A stretch of DNA of 64,000 bases from Streptomyces sp. BK208 (GTDB lineage Bacteria > Actinomycetota > Actinomycetes > Streptomycetales > Streptomycetaceae): NCBI RefSeq assembly GCF_004364245.1, contig NZ_SOAV01000007.1, positions 370,817-434,816 of the forward strand, given 5' to 3'. Shown here piece after piece: positions 18,064 to 25,583 of the stretch. Position 1 is the first letter of the stretch, and every line of letters starts with the position of its first letter. A program made the translations under genes and the position numbers. Under the pieces are notes generated by a model. It saw only the letters and a list, made by a program, of their open reading frames with translations, searched no databases and was not told where the DNA came from.

Positions 18064-18587
18064 TCTCCGCCGCCGACGGGGCGATGATCTTCGCGCGGTC
18101 GCGACCTGCGACTCCTCCGCGCTGACCTGCGCATTGAGGGCAAAGGCGCAGGTCGAACGACTGTTGACAGGCGACGGCGGGGGGCCGGTAGGTTCGGCCG
18201 GGTCCACCACCGGACGCCCGACCGGGGAACTTTCCGCATGCGCGTCGTGGCGCCGCTGAGTCAGGGACGGTGTGCCGCACCGGGGCACCGCCACTGGGAG
18301 CCAGGCTCAGCGCCCGCACCGCGGCGAGGGAACGTTCCGGCCGGTCGGGAGGTGTGACCCGGGTGGGGCCCGGGCGCTCAGTAGACAACGGCTCAGGTCG
18401 ACCCGCAGCCGGCGGGTCCCGGGCCGGCCCGAAGGGCGCCGGGCCCCCATCCGTCGCACAACGGCCCGAAACGGCCATCCCTACCCCGCTCCTGGGAAAA
18501 CGACACCACCGTACGGCCGTCCTGACACGTCGGCGCAGGCCGCGGCGATTATGGTGGTCCTCTGTGTACGGACACGAAGGGGCAGTG
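18064..18587. other. Intergenic region upstream of ppm1
   Basis: 524 bases without a convincing gene. It holds an inverted repeat GACCTGCGC / GCGCAGGTC (18124-18154, 13-base loop), possibly the amidohydrolase terminator, and just after it TTGACA (18164-18169) with TAGGTT (18189-18194) at 19-base spacing, a plausible but long-spaced promoter. The remainder shows no repeat or coding signal I trust. Confidence 0.55.
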
Positions 18588-19475
18588 GTGAACGACGGCG
18601 ACGGGACGCCCGCGGCTGCGGGGCGTGAGAGGCGGTTCGGCCCCCTGGGTACGGCCCTGGTGATCATCCCGACCTACAACGAGGCGGAGAACATCAAGGC
18701 GATCGTCACGCGCGTGCGCGAGGCCGTCCCCGAGGCACACGTGCTCGTGGCCGACGACAACAGCCCCGACGGCACCGGCAAGCTCGCCGACGAGCTGGCG
18801 GCGGCCGACGATCACGTCCAGGTCATGCACCGCAAGGGCAAGGAAGGGCTGGGCGCCGCCTACCTGGCGGGCTTCCGCTGGGGCCTGGAGCACGACTACG
18901 GCGTGCTGATCGAGATGGACGCCGACGGCTCCCACCAGCCCGAGGAACTGCCCCGGCTGCTGACCGCCCTCAAGGGCGCCGACCTGGTGCTCGGCTCCCG
19001 CTGGGTGCCCGGCGGGAGGGTGGTGAACTGGCCGAAGTCCCGCGAGTTCATCTCGCGCGGCGGCAGCATGTACTCGCGCATCGCGCTCGACCTGCCGCTG
19101 CGCGACATCACCGGCGGCTACCGCGCCTTCCGCCGCGAGACCCTGGAGGGGCTCGGCCTCGACGAGGTCTCCTCGCAGGGTTACTGCTTCCAGGTCGACC
19201 TCGCCCGCCGGGCGATCAAGGCCGGGTACCACGTCGTCGAGGTGCCGATCACGTTCGTCGAGCGCGAGCTCGGTGACTCCAAGATGAGCCGCGACATCCT
19301 GGTGGAGGCCCTGTGGCGGGTCACCACGTGGGGCGTGGGGGAGAGGGTCGGCAAGGTCCTGGGCCGGGACCGGCGGTCCGGGACGGCGCCCGGCGGGCAG
19401 GACACGGCGGGCGACGACCCGGCGAAGCCGGCGCACCCGGCCGATCCGACGAAGGTGTCCGGCGGCAACGCCTGA
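18588..19475 (+). CDS. ppm1: Polyprenol-phosphate mannosyltransferase (GT2)
   Basis: A 295-aa enzyme transferring mannose from GDP-mannose to polyprenyl phosphate, the sugar donor for Pmt protein O-mannosylation in Streptomyces. The GT2 fold is seen as LVIIPTYNEAENI, VADDNSPDGTG, MDADGSHQPEEL (the DXD region), and SQGYCFQVDLARRA with the DPM-type KMSR motif. No membrane or Lnt domain is fused, unlike mycobacterial Ppm1. The start is GTG 18588 (GAAGGGG upstream); the adjacent GTG 18585 is equally possible. FxsA follows 47 bases later. Confidence 0.92.
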   Translation: MNDGDGTPAAAGRERRFGPLGTALVIIPTYNEAENIKAIVTRVREAVPEAHVLVADDNSPDGTGKLADELAAADDHVQVMHRKGKEGLGAAYLAGFRWGLEHDYGVLIEMDADGSHQPEELPRLLTALKGADLVLGSRWVPGGRVVNWPKSREFISRGGSMYSRIALDLPLRDITGGYRAFRRETLEGLGLDEVSSQGYCFQVDLARRAIKAGYHVVEVPITFVERELGDSKMSRDILVEALWRVTTWGVGERVGKVLGRDRRSGTAPGGQDTAGDDPAKPAHPADPTKVSGGNA

Positions 19476-19522
19476 TCGTCCCCCTTATGCCGCGCTGAGC
19501 CGGGGCCAGGCACACTGGAAGC

Positions 19523-20098
19523 ATGACGACTGGCGCCCAGACCCCCAGGTCCCCCGCCCGGCCACCGCGCTCCCGGCTGCGCACGTTCCTGCCGCTGGGC
19601 GCCGCCGCGTGGCTGGTGCTGGAGATCTGGCTGCTGACCGTGGTCGCGGGGGCGTCCAGCGGTTTCGTGGTCTTCCTGCTCCTGGTCGCCGGCGTGGTCC
19701 TGGGCTCCGTGGTCATGAAGGCGGCGGGCCGCCGGGCGTTCCGCAACCTCACGGAGACGATCAACCAGCAGCAGTCGGGCATGCCCCCCGGGACCGCCCG
19801 CCCGAACAGCGAGGGCAACGGCCTGATGATGCTGGGCGGGCTGCTCCTGATCCTGCCCGGCCTGATCTCGGACGCGCTCGGCCTGCTCATGCTGCTGCCC
19901 CCGGTGCAGAAGGCCGTCAGCCGCTACGCCCAGCGGACGGTGGAGCGCAAGCTCCGCGACGCCGCCCCGGGCGGCCTGGGCGACGCCTTCCGCCAGGCCC
20001 GGATGCACCGCCCGGACGGCAAGGTCGTCCAGGGCGAGGTCGTACGGGACGAGCCGGACGACGCCCCGCAGGAACCCCGTCCTCCGCTGACGCGCTGA
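19523..20098 (+). CDS. FxsA-family cytoplasmic membrane protein
   Basis: A 191-aa protein with about three to four hydrophobic segments (FLPLGAAAWLVLEIWLLTVV; FVVFLLLVAGVVLGSVVM; GLMMLGGLLLILPGLISDAL, which is the FxsA signature; LGLLMLLPPV) and a charged C-terminal tail. E. coli FxsA reduces F-exclusion of phage T7; its normal role is not known. It is probably co-transcribed with ppm1, and a strong terminator follows. Confidence 0.88.
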   Translation: MTTGAQTPRSPARPPRSRLRTFLPLGAAAWLVLEIWLLTVVAGASSGFVVFLLLVAGVVLGSVVMKAAGRRAFRNLTETINQQQSGMPPGTARPNSEGNGLMMLGGLLLILPGLISDALGLLMLLPPVQKAVSRYAQRTVERKLRDAAPGGLGDAFRQARMHRPDGKVVQGEVVRDEPDDAPQEPRPPLTR

Positions 20099-20127
20099 CC
20101 GCGGCTGCGGGCGCCACGACACGACAA

Positions 20128-20172
20128 AACCGCGGGTGCCGTACATGAAGCTCATGTACGGCACCCGCGGTT
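20128..20172. terminator. Bidirectional terminator, fxsA / rbpA
   Basis: Perfect 21-bp stem beginning AACCGCGGGTGCCGTACAT with a 3-base loop, between the convergent FxsA and rbpA genes, with A- and T-rich flanks on either side. Confidence 0.95.
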
Positions 20173-20200
20173 GTTCGGTTGTGTCGCCTACGGTTTCCCG

Positions 20201-20575
20201 CTATGCACTCTTGCGGCTGTCTCGCGGATGGACCGCGATGTTCATCGCGCCGGAGCGCAGAACGGCCAGCCGCTCCTCGAGGACCTCTTCGAGTTCCTCG
20301 CGGGTGCGGCGTTCCATCAGCATGTCCCAGTGCGTACGCGCGGGCTTGGCCTTCTTCTCCTCAGGGCCGTCGCCGTCGACCAGGAGTGCCTGGGCCCCGC
20401 AGACCTTGCACTCCCACTCCGGCGGGATCTCCGCCTCGACCGAGAAGGGCATCTCGAACCGGTGCCCCTTCTCACATGCGTACTCCACGGCCTGGCGCGG
20501 GGCCAGGTCGATGCCGCGGTCCGTCTCGTAGCTGGTCACCACGAGGCGCGTGCCGCGAAGAGCTCGCTCACTCAT
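20201..20575 (-). CDS. rbpA: RNA polymerase-binding protein RbpA
   Basis: A 124-aa actinobacterial transcription factor that binds the beta subunit and sigma2 of HrdB-type sigma factors and stabilises open complexes. Seen are Cys34, His38, Cys56 and Cys59 (ACEKGHRF; WECKVCG), the zinc-binding core, and the C-terminal sigma-interaction helix region (RTREELEEVLEERLAVLRSGA). GGGAGG precedes the ATG at 20575. A sigmaR-type promoter upstream fits the known thiol-stress induction of rbpA in S. coelicolor. Confidence 0.97.
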   Translation of the reverse strand: MSERALRGTRLVVTSYETDRGIDLAPRQAVEYACEKGHRFEMPFSVEAEIPPEWECKVCGAQALLVDGDGPEEKKAKPARTHWDMLMERRTREELEEVLEERLAVLRSGAMNIAVHPRDSRKSA

Positions 20576-20636
20576 GAATCGTGCCTCCCGGGCTTGTCGC
20601 CCACAGGACAGGTGTCGCTGTCGTCGTCATCCGGTC

Positions 20637-20663
20637 AACGTCCGGGCGGCGGTAAAGATTCCC
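20637..20663 (-). promoter_or_regulatory. SigmaR-type promoter of rbpA
   Basis: Minus strand GGGAAT, 18-base spacer, GTT, an exact match to the GGGAAT-N18-GTT sigmaR consensus, about 60 bases upstream of the rbpA start. Confidence 0.8.
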
Positions 20664-20744
20664 GTCCCGACTCCCGATCCGGGCCCTGCGTCGCCGTCGC
20701 AGCCGCAGCCTTGCAACCAGTGCAGTACCCGCCGACGTCCGGTT

Positions 20745-20770
20745 TGTCACCTCTGCTGGCAGAGGTGACA
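20745..20770. terminator. 26-bp near-perfect palindrome, likely end of the MFS operon
   Basis: 12-bp arms TGTCACCTCTGC and GCAGAGGTGACA around a TG centre. It lies 83 bases past the MFS stop and upstream of the rbpA promoter on the same strand, so a terminator is the simplest reading. There is no T-run, and an operator is possible. Confidence 0.5.
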
Positions 20771-20852
20771 TAGCGATTCGGCACCTTTGACGCGCAGTAA
20801 CGGTACGCCTGGCAGGCCAAACGCGTACACTACAGCGCTTTCGCGCCGAGTG

Positions 20853-22238
20853 CTAAATCCTTTCGGGTATCGGATTGCCCGCGTCGCCGATCGCCCGGCG
20901 CACCGGTACCCGCGCGAGCAGTGCGAACCCGATGACGAAGAAGACCACCAGCGAGATGATCGCGTCGCGATAGCTCCCGGTCAGCTGGTACGTGAGCCCG
21001 AAGAGCAGCGGCCCGAGCCAGCTCATCCCGCGGTCGCTCAGCTCGTACGCCGAGAAGTACTCGGCCTCCTTGCCCGGCGGGACCAGATGGGAGAACAGGG
21101 AGCGGGACAGTGCCTGGCTGCCGCCCAGGACGAGCCCGATCCCGCCGGCCAGCACGAAGAACCAGGCCGGCGCCCCGGCCGGCAGGAAGTACCCGGCCCC
21201 GAGGGTCACCGTCCAGGCGACCAGCGACCCGAGGATCGTGCGCTTGGCCCCGTACCTCCGGGCCAGCCGGCCCAGCGCCAGGGCGCCCGCCACCGCGAGT
21301 ACCTGGACCAGCAGGACCGCGACGATCAGCGTGGACTGCCCGAGTTCCAGCTCCTCGGAGCCGTAGACGGAAGCCTGCGAGATCACCGTCTGGATGCCGT
21401 CGTTGTAGACCAGGTACGCCAGCAGGAAGGCCAGCGTCAACGGGCGCCGGCGCATGTCGCGCACGGTCGCCGCGAGCTGCCGGAACCCGGGCAGCGCCGC
21501 CTCCCGGGCCACCGCGCGGCGGTCCCGCAGCCGCCGCAGCGGGACCAGGGCGAACGCCCCCCACCACAGCCCCGCCGACGTCAGGCAGATGCGGACCGCC
21601 GCGCTCTCGCTCAGCCCGAAGGAGTCGTGGCCGGTGTAGAGGACCAGGTTGACGATCAGGACCAGGGCGCCCGCGGCGTAGCCGAAGGCCCAGCCGCGGG
21701 AGGAGACCGCGTCGCGCTCCTCGGGCGGGGCGATCTGCGGCAGGTAGGAGTTGTAGAGCATCATCGCGACCGACTGCGCCGCGTTGGCGACGACCAGGAG
21801 CGCGCCGCCCAGCAGGTAGCGGTCGCCGCCGAGGAAGAACATCGCGGTCGTGGCCGCGGCACCGGTGTACGCGGCGGCGGCCAGCAGCGGCTTCTTGCGC
21901 CCCGAGCGGTCCGCCGCTGCGCCCACCAGGGGCATCACCAGCACCGCCACGATCACCGAAAGGGACACCGAGTACGCGAAGAAGGACCCGGCGCGCACCG
22001 GTATGCCCAGCGGGTGGACGTAGCCGTCCGTGTCCGCCGCCGACTCGGCCACCGAGGTCAGGTAGGGCCCCAGGAACACCGTGAGCACGCTGGTCGAGTA
22101 GACCGAGCACGCCCAGTCGTAGAAGTACCAGCCGCGCTGCTCGCGCCGCCGTTCGGCCGCCGGGTCGGCCCCGTCGGCCGCGCCCGTCCGCAGGGTGTCG
22201 GTGCCCACCCGTGCCCTCGCTTCCCCGTGAACGCGCAC
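20853..22238 (-). CDS. MFS transporter, UMF1/Atg22-like
   Basis: A 461-aa protein with about twelve hydrophobic segments. EQRGWYFYDWACSVYSTSV at the N-terminus and YNSYLPQIAPPEERDAVSSRGWAFGY are typical of the Atg22-like UMF1 group of MFS transporters, some of which export amino acids. GTG 22238 is taken as start, but GTG 22208 has a better ribosome-binding site (GCGAGG) and may be the real one. It follows the GDPD gene by 24 bases and so probably belongs to the yczE-GDPD operon. Confidence 0.85.
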   Translation of the reverse strand: MRVHGEARARVGTDTLRTGAADGADPAAERRREQRGWYFYDWACSVYSTSVLTVFLGPYLTSVAESAADTDGYVHPLGIPVRAGSFFAYSVSLSVIVAVLVMPLVGAAADRSGRKKPLLAAAAYTGAAATTAMFFLGGDRYLLGGALLVVANAAQSVAMMLYNSYLPQIAPPEERDAVSSRGWAFGYAAGALVLIVNLVLYTGHDSFGLSESAAVRICLTSAGLWWGAFALVPLRRLRDRRAVAREAALPGFRQLAATVRDMRRRPLTLAFLLAYLVYNDGIQTVISQASVYGSEELELGQSTLIVAVLLVQVLAVAGALALGRLARRYGAKRTILGSLVAWTVTLGAGYFLPAGAPAWFFVLAGGIGLVLGGSQALSRSLFSHLVPPGKEAEYFSAYELSDRGMSWLGPLLFGLTYQLTGSYRDAIISLVVFFVIGFALLARVPVRRAIGDAGNPIPERI

Positions 22239-22262
22239 CGTCCCCGGGGCGCGGTCCGGGTC

Positions 22263-23030
22263 TCAGACCCAGACGCCGCGGTCCTCCATGACCTTGCGCA
22301 GTGTGTCGATGTGATCGGTCATGATGCCATCCACCCCCAGATCCAGGAGCCGGTGCATACGGTCCGGATCGTTCACCGTCCAGACGTGCACCTGCAGTCC
22401 GCGCGCGTGGGCGGCGCGCACGAAGCGGTGGTCCACCACCGGTATGCCCGACTGCGCCTCGGGAACCTGCGCGGCCACCGCCGAGCGGCGCGGCGCGGCC
22501 GGCACGCCCCAGGAGCGCAGCCGCAGTCCGAGGACGCCCCGGATGCCGTACGAGGTGGCCAGGCGCGGGCCCGCGAGCCGCTGGGCGCGGACCACGCGCG
22601 CCTCGGAGAACGAGCCGACGCAGATCCGGTCCCAGGCGTCCCGTCGGGCGATCAGCTCCAGGAGGGGCCGCAGCGCGGGCTCCGCCTTCACGTCGATGTT
22701 CCAGTGCACCTCGGGAAAGGTCTCCAGGAGCTGCTCGAAGAGCGGCACCGGTTCTTTCCCCGCCACGCGCGCGTGACGCACGTCTTCCCACGGCAGGTCG
22801 GCGATCCGTCCCGCCCCGTCCGTCACCCGGTCCAGGGTCGAGTCGTGGAAGGCGACGAGCTTCCCGTCACGGGTGGCGTGCACGTCCGTCTCGATGTACC
22901 GGTAGCCCGCCTCGGCCGCCCGGCGGAACTGCCGCAGCGTGTTCTCCAGACCGTCCGCGGCCCCGCCCCGGTGGGCGAAGGCGATCGGACCGGGATGGTC
23001 GAGGTACGGGTGGCGTATCGGGGTGGTCAC
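22263..23030 (-). CDS. Glycerophosphodiester phosphodiesterase
   Basis: A 255-aa GDPD-family enzyme, hydrolysing glycerophosphodiesters to sn-glycerol 3-phosphate and an alcohol. Catalytic and metal residues are in place: AHRGG (His20, Arg21), LENT (Glu29), ETDVH (Glu47, Asp49) and FHD (His62). There is no signal peptide, so it acts in the cytoplasm. The GTG start overlaps the stop of the upstream YczE gene by four bases (GTGA), indicating coupled translation. Confidence 0.92.
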   Translation of the reverse strand: MTTPIRHPYLDHPGPIAFAHRGGAADGLENTLRQFRRAAEAGYRYIETDVHATRDGKLVAFHDSTLDRVTDGAGRIADLPWEDVRHARVAGKEPVPLFEQLLETFPEVHWNIDVKAEPALRPLLELIARRDAWDRICVGSFSEARVVRAQRLAGPRLATSYGIRGVLGLRLRSWGVPAAPRRSAVAAQVPEAQSGIPVVDHRFVRAAHARGLQVHVWTVNDPDRMHRLLDLGVDGIMTDHIDTLRKVMEDRGVWV

Positions 23031-23719
23031 CGACGCAGTATGGCGCGCTGCGGCCGACCGGCGGCAACCACCGTGCTGCCGCCCGGTGTCGGCGGGACGG
23101 CGAACACCCGCAGGAACACCTGGGCGAGCGGGCCGATCGACACGGCGTAGAGCAGGGTGCCGAGGCCGACGGTGCCGCCGAGGGCGAAGCCCGTCACGAC
23201 GACGGTGATCTCGACGGCGGTCCGCACCAGGCGCACCGAGAGTCCCGTGCGCCGGTTCAGCCCCGTCATCAGGCCGTCCCGCGGTCCAGGACCGAAGCGC
23301 GCCGCGATGTACAGCCCGGTCGCAGCCCCGTTCAGGACGATGCCCGCGACCATCGCCGCGATCCGCAGCGTCCAGCCCTGGGCGTCCGGGACGACGCTCA
23401 GCGTGGCGTCCATCGCGGCGCCGATCACGAGCACGTTGGAGACGGTGCCGAGGCCCGGCCGCTGGCGCAGCGGGATCCACAGCAGCAGGACCACCGCGCC
23501 GACGAGGGTGAGCACCACGCCCATCGACAGTCCGGTGTGCTCCGCGAGGCCCTGGTGCAGCACGTTCCACGGCTCCAGACCCAGCCCGGACCTGACCAGC
23601 AGCGCGGAACTGGCGCCGTACAGCGCGAGGCCGCCGTAGAGCTGGATCAGCCGCCGAGCGAGTGGCCCGGACGCCCCCGGCTGCCTGGTCTGCCTGGTCT
23701 GCCTGGACTGCCTGGACAA
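23027..23719 (-). CDS. YczE/YyaS/YitT-family membrane protein
   Basis: A 230-aa protein with five or so hydrophobic segments and the family hallmark GPRDGLMTGLNRRTG. The start is TTG 23719, with AGGGGGG upstream. The first residues SRQSRQTRQTRQ come from a 10-11 bp tandem repeat, an extension probably not part of the fold. It diverges from a MocR-type regulator. YczE proteins next to MocR regulators are a known pairing, so a small-molecule transporter under MocR control is likely. Confidence 0.85.
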   Translation of the reverse strand: MSRQSRQTRQTRQPGASGPLARRLIQLYGGLALYGASSALLVRSGLGLEPWNVLHQGLAEHTGLSMGVVLTLVGAVVLLLWIPLRQRPGLGTVSNVLVIGAAMDATLSVVPDAQGWTLRIAAMVAGIVLNGAATGLYIAARFGPGPRDGLMTGLNRRTGLSVRLVRTAVEITVVVTGFALGGTVGLGTLLYAVSIGPLAQVFLRVFAVPPTPGGSTVVAAGRPQRAILRR

Positions 23720-23743
23720 GAGGTGCCCCCCTGGGTGGTGGTA

Positions 23744-23773
23744 GTGGCCTGCCACATGACACCCTGTGGCTTG
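23744..23773. promoter_or_regulatory. Candidate MocR operator: direct repeats GTGGC(C/T)TG
   Basis: GTGGCCTG (23744-23751) and GTGGCTTG (23766-23773) recur 22 bases apart, about two helical turns, in the 102-base divergent region between yczE and the MocR gene. MocR regulators typically bind such spaced direct repeats. An inverted repeat GCCACA / TGTGGC overlaps it. Confidence 0.4.
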
Positions 23774-23821
23774 AGCAGGAGAGTCAACCATGGCCAATTC
23801 CGGGAAGGTGGACTGATTTCC

Positions 23822-25321
23822 ATGGCGCAGTGGACCTCGGCCGTGGGGGCGGGTCAGCTCGCGCGGCTGCTCGGTTCCCAGCAGGACCGCCCGGCCGGGC
23901 CCGGCACGCGTCGCCCACCCGCCTATCGTGCGCTCGCCGACGGCATCCGGCTGCTCGTGCTGGAGGGCCGGGTGCCGGTTGCCGCCCGGCTGCCCGCCGA
24001 GCGTGAACTGGCCCTCGCCCTGACCGTCAGCCGGACCACCGTCGCCGCCGCCTACGAGGCGCTGCGTGCCGAGGGCTTCCTGGAGTCCCGGCGCGGCGCG
24101 GGCAGCTGGACCGCGGTCCCGGCCGGCAACCCGCTGCCGGCCCGCGGGCTCGAGCCGCTGCCGCCCGAGGCCCTCGGCTCGGTGATCGACCTGGGCTGCG
24201 CGGCACTGCCGGCACCGGAGCCCTGGCTCACCCGTGCGGTCCAGGGGGCCCTGGAGGAGCTGCCGCCGTACGCGCACACCCACGGTGACTACCCGGCGGG
24301 GCTGCCCGCGCTGCGCGCGATGATCGCCGAGCGCTATACCGCGCGGGGCATCCCGACCATGCCCGAGCAGATCATGGTGACCACGGGGGCGATGGGCGCG
24401 ATCGACGCCATCTGCCACCTCTTCGGAGGCCGCGGCGAGCGCATCGCCGTGGAGTCCCCGTCGTACGCGAACATCCTTCAGCTGATGCGCGAGGCCGGCG
24501 CCCGGCTGGTGCCCGTCGCGATGGCCGAGGGGCTCACCGGCTGGGATGTGGACCGCTGGCGCCAGGTGCTGCGCGACGCCGCACCCCGCATCGCCTACGT
24601 CGTCGCCGACTTCCACAACCCCACCGGCGCGCTCGCCGACGACGACCAGCGACGGCGCCTGGTGGACGCCGCCCGCTCGGCGGGGACGGTGCTCGTGGCC
24701 GACGAGACGATGAGCGAGCTGTGGCTGGAGGACGACGTCGAGATGCCGCGCCCCGTGTGCGCCTTCGACCCGGCCGGCTCCACCGTCGTGACCGTCGGCT
24801 CGGCGAGCAAGGCCTTCTGGGCCGGGATGCGCATCGGCTGGGTCCGTGCCGCGCCCGACGTGATCCGCAGCCTGGTCGCCGCGCGCGCCTACGCCGACCT
24901 GGGGACACCGGTGCTGGAGCAGCTCGCCGTGCACTGGCTGTTCAGCACCGGCGGCTGGGAGCAGGCCGTGACCGTGCGCCGCGAACAGGCCCGGCAGAAC
25001 CGGGACGAGCTGGTGGCGGCGGTACGGCGGGAGCTGCCCGGCTGGGAGTTCGAGGTGCCCCGGGGCGGGCTCACCCTGTGGGTGCGCACCGGGGGGCTGT
25101 CGGGCTCCCGGCTCGCCGAGGCGGGCGAGCGGGTGGGCGTCCGCGTCCCGTCCGGGCCGCGCTTCGGGGTCGACGGCGCCTTCGAGGGGTATGTCCGGCT
25201 GCCGTTCACGGTCGGCGGGGCGGTGGCCGAGGAGGCGGCCGCACGGCTGGCCGCGGCGGCCCGGCTGGTGGAGAACGGGGGCGGCGGGAGCGGCGAGGCG
25301 CCACGGACCTTCGTGGCCTAG
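23822..25321 (+). CDS. MocR-type regulator (GntR HTH fused to PLP aminotransferase fold)
   Basis: A 499-aa protein. The N-terminal GntR winged helix (about residues 40-105: YRALADGIRLLVLEGRV, RLPAERELALALTVSRTTVA, AYEALRAEGFLESRRGAG) joins a fold-type I domain with DFHNPTG and SASKAFWAGMRIGW, which holds the PLP-binding Lys. This YczR-like subgroup is found next to yczE, as here. It probably senses a PLP-linked or amino compound and regulates itself and the divergent operon; the ligand is unknown. Confidence 0.9.
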   Translation: MAQWTSAVGAGQLARLLGSQQDRPAGPGTRRPPAYRALADGIRLLVLEGRVPVAARLPAERELALALTVSRTTVAAAYEALRAEGFLESRRGAGSWTAVPAGNPLPARGLEPLPPEALGSVIDLGCAALPAPEPWLTRAVQGALEELPPYAHTHGDYPAGLPALRAMIAERYTARGIPTMPEQIMVTTGAMGAIDAICHLFGGRGERIAVESPSYANILQLMREAGARLVPVAMAEGLTGWDVDRWRQVLRDAAPRIAYVVADFHNPTGALADDDQRRRLVDAARSAGTVLVADETMSELWLEDDVEMPRPVCAFDPAGSTVVTVGSASKAFWAGMRIGWVRAAPDVIRSLVAARAYADLGTPVLEQLAVHWLFSTGGWEQAVTVRREQARQNRDELVAAVRRELPGWEFEVPRGGLTLWVRTGGLSGSRLAEAGERVGVRVPSGPRFGVDGAFEGYVRLPFTVGGAVAEEAAARLAAAARLVENGGGGSGEAPRTFVA

Positions 25322-25365
25322 GAACGGCGGTCCGGCGTCGACACGGGGCGTCGGCCACCGGCGGA

Positions 25366-25410
25366 GGCGGGGCGGAGACGGGCCTGTCGCGTTCGCCTCC
25401 GCCCCGCCTT
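25366..25410 (+). terminator. Terminator after the MocR gene
   Basis: 12-bp arms GGCGGGGCGGAG and CTCCGCCCCGCC with a 19-base loop, followed by TTT. Confidence 0.75.
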
Positions 25411-25496
25411 TGCCCTGGCCGCCGCGTTCTTCTGCGGGCCCGGCGATCCTCGGCGCCGTGGTGGGTCGCACCGTGGGCAGGGCGCGGACCGTAATT

Positions 25497-25541
25497 GCTG
25501 TGGGTGCTGTGGGTGCTGTGGGTGCTGTGGGTGCCGTGGGG
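25497..25541. repeat. 9-bp minisatellite GCTGTGGGT, about five copies
   Basis: Four exact copies and a fifth with two changes, downstream of the FtsK-like gene's stop and outside any gene. Replication-slippage repeat with no obvious function. Confidence 0.9.
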
Positions 25542-25583
25542 CGAGGGGCGAGCGGTCGCCCGCCTCGCCCCGGCCGGCGTGTG

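Noticed and set aside
18150..18166. SOS-box-like GTCGAACGACTGTTGAC
   Set aside because: One half-site deviates from GAAC-N4-GTTC and the neighbouring genes are not DNA-damage genes.
20848..20856. GAGTGCTAA, half of a CIRCE (HrcA) element
   Set aside because: The partner TTAGCACTC is absent at the required 9-base distance, and the site lies at the end of the MFS gene.
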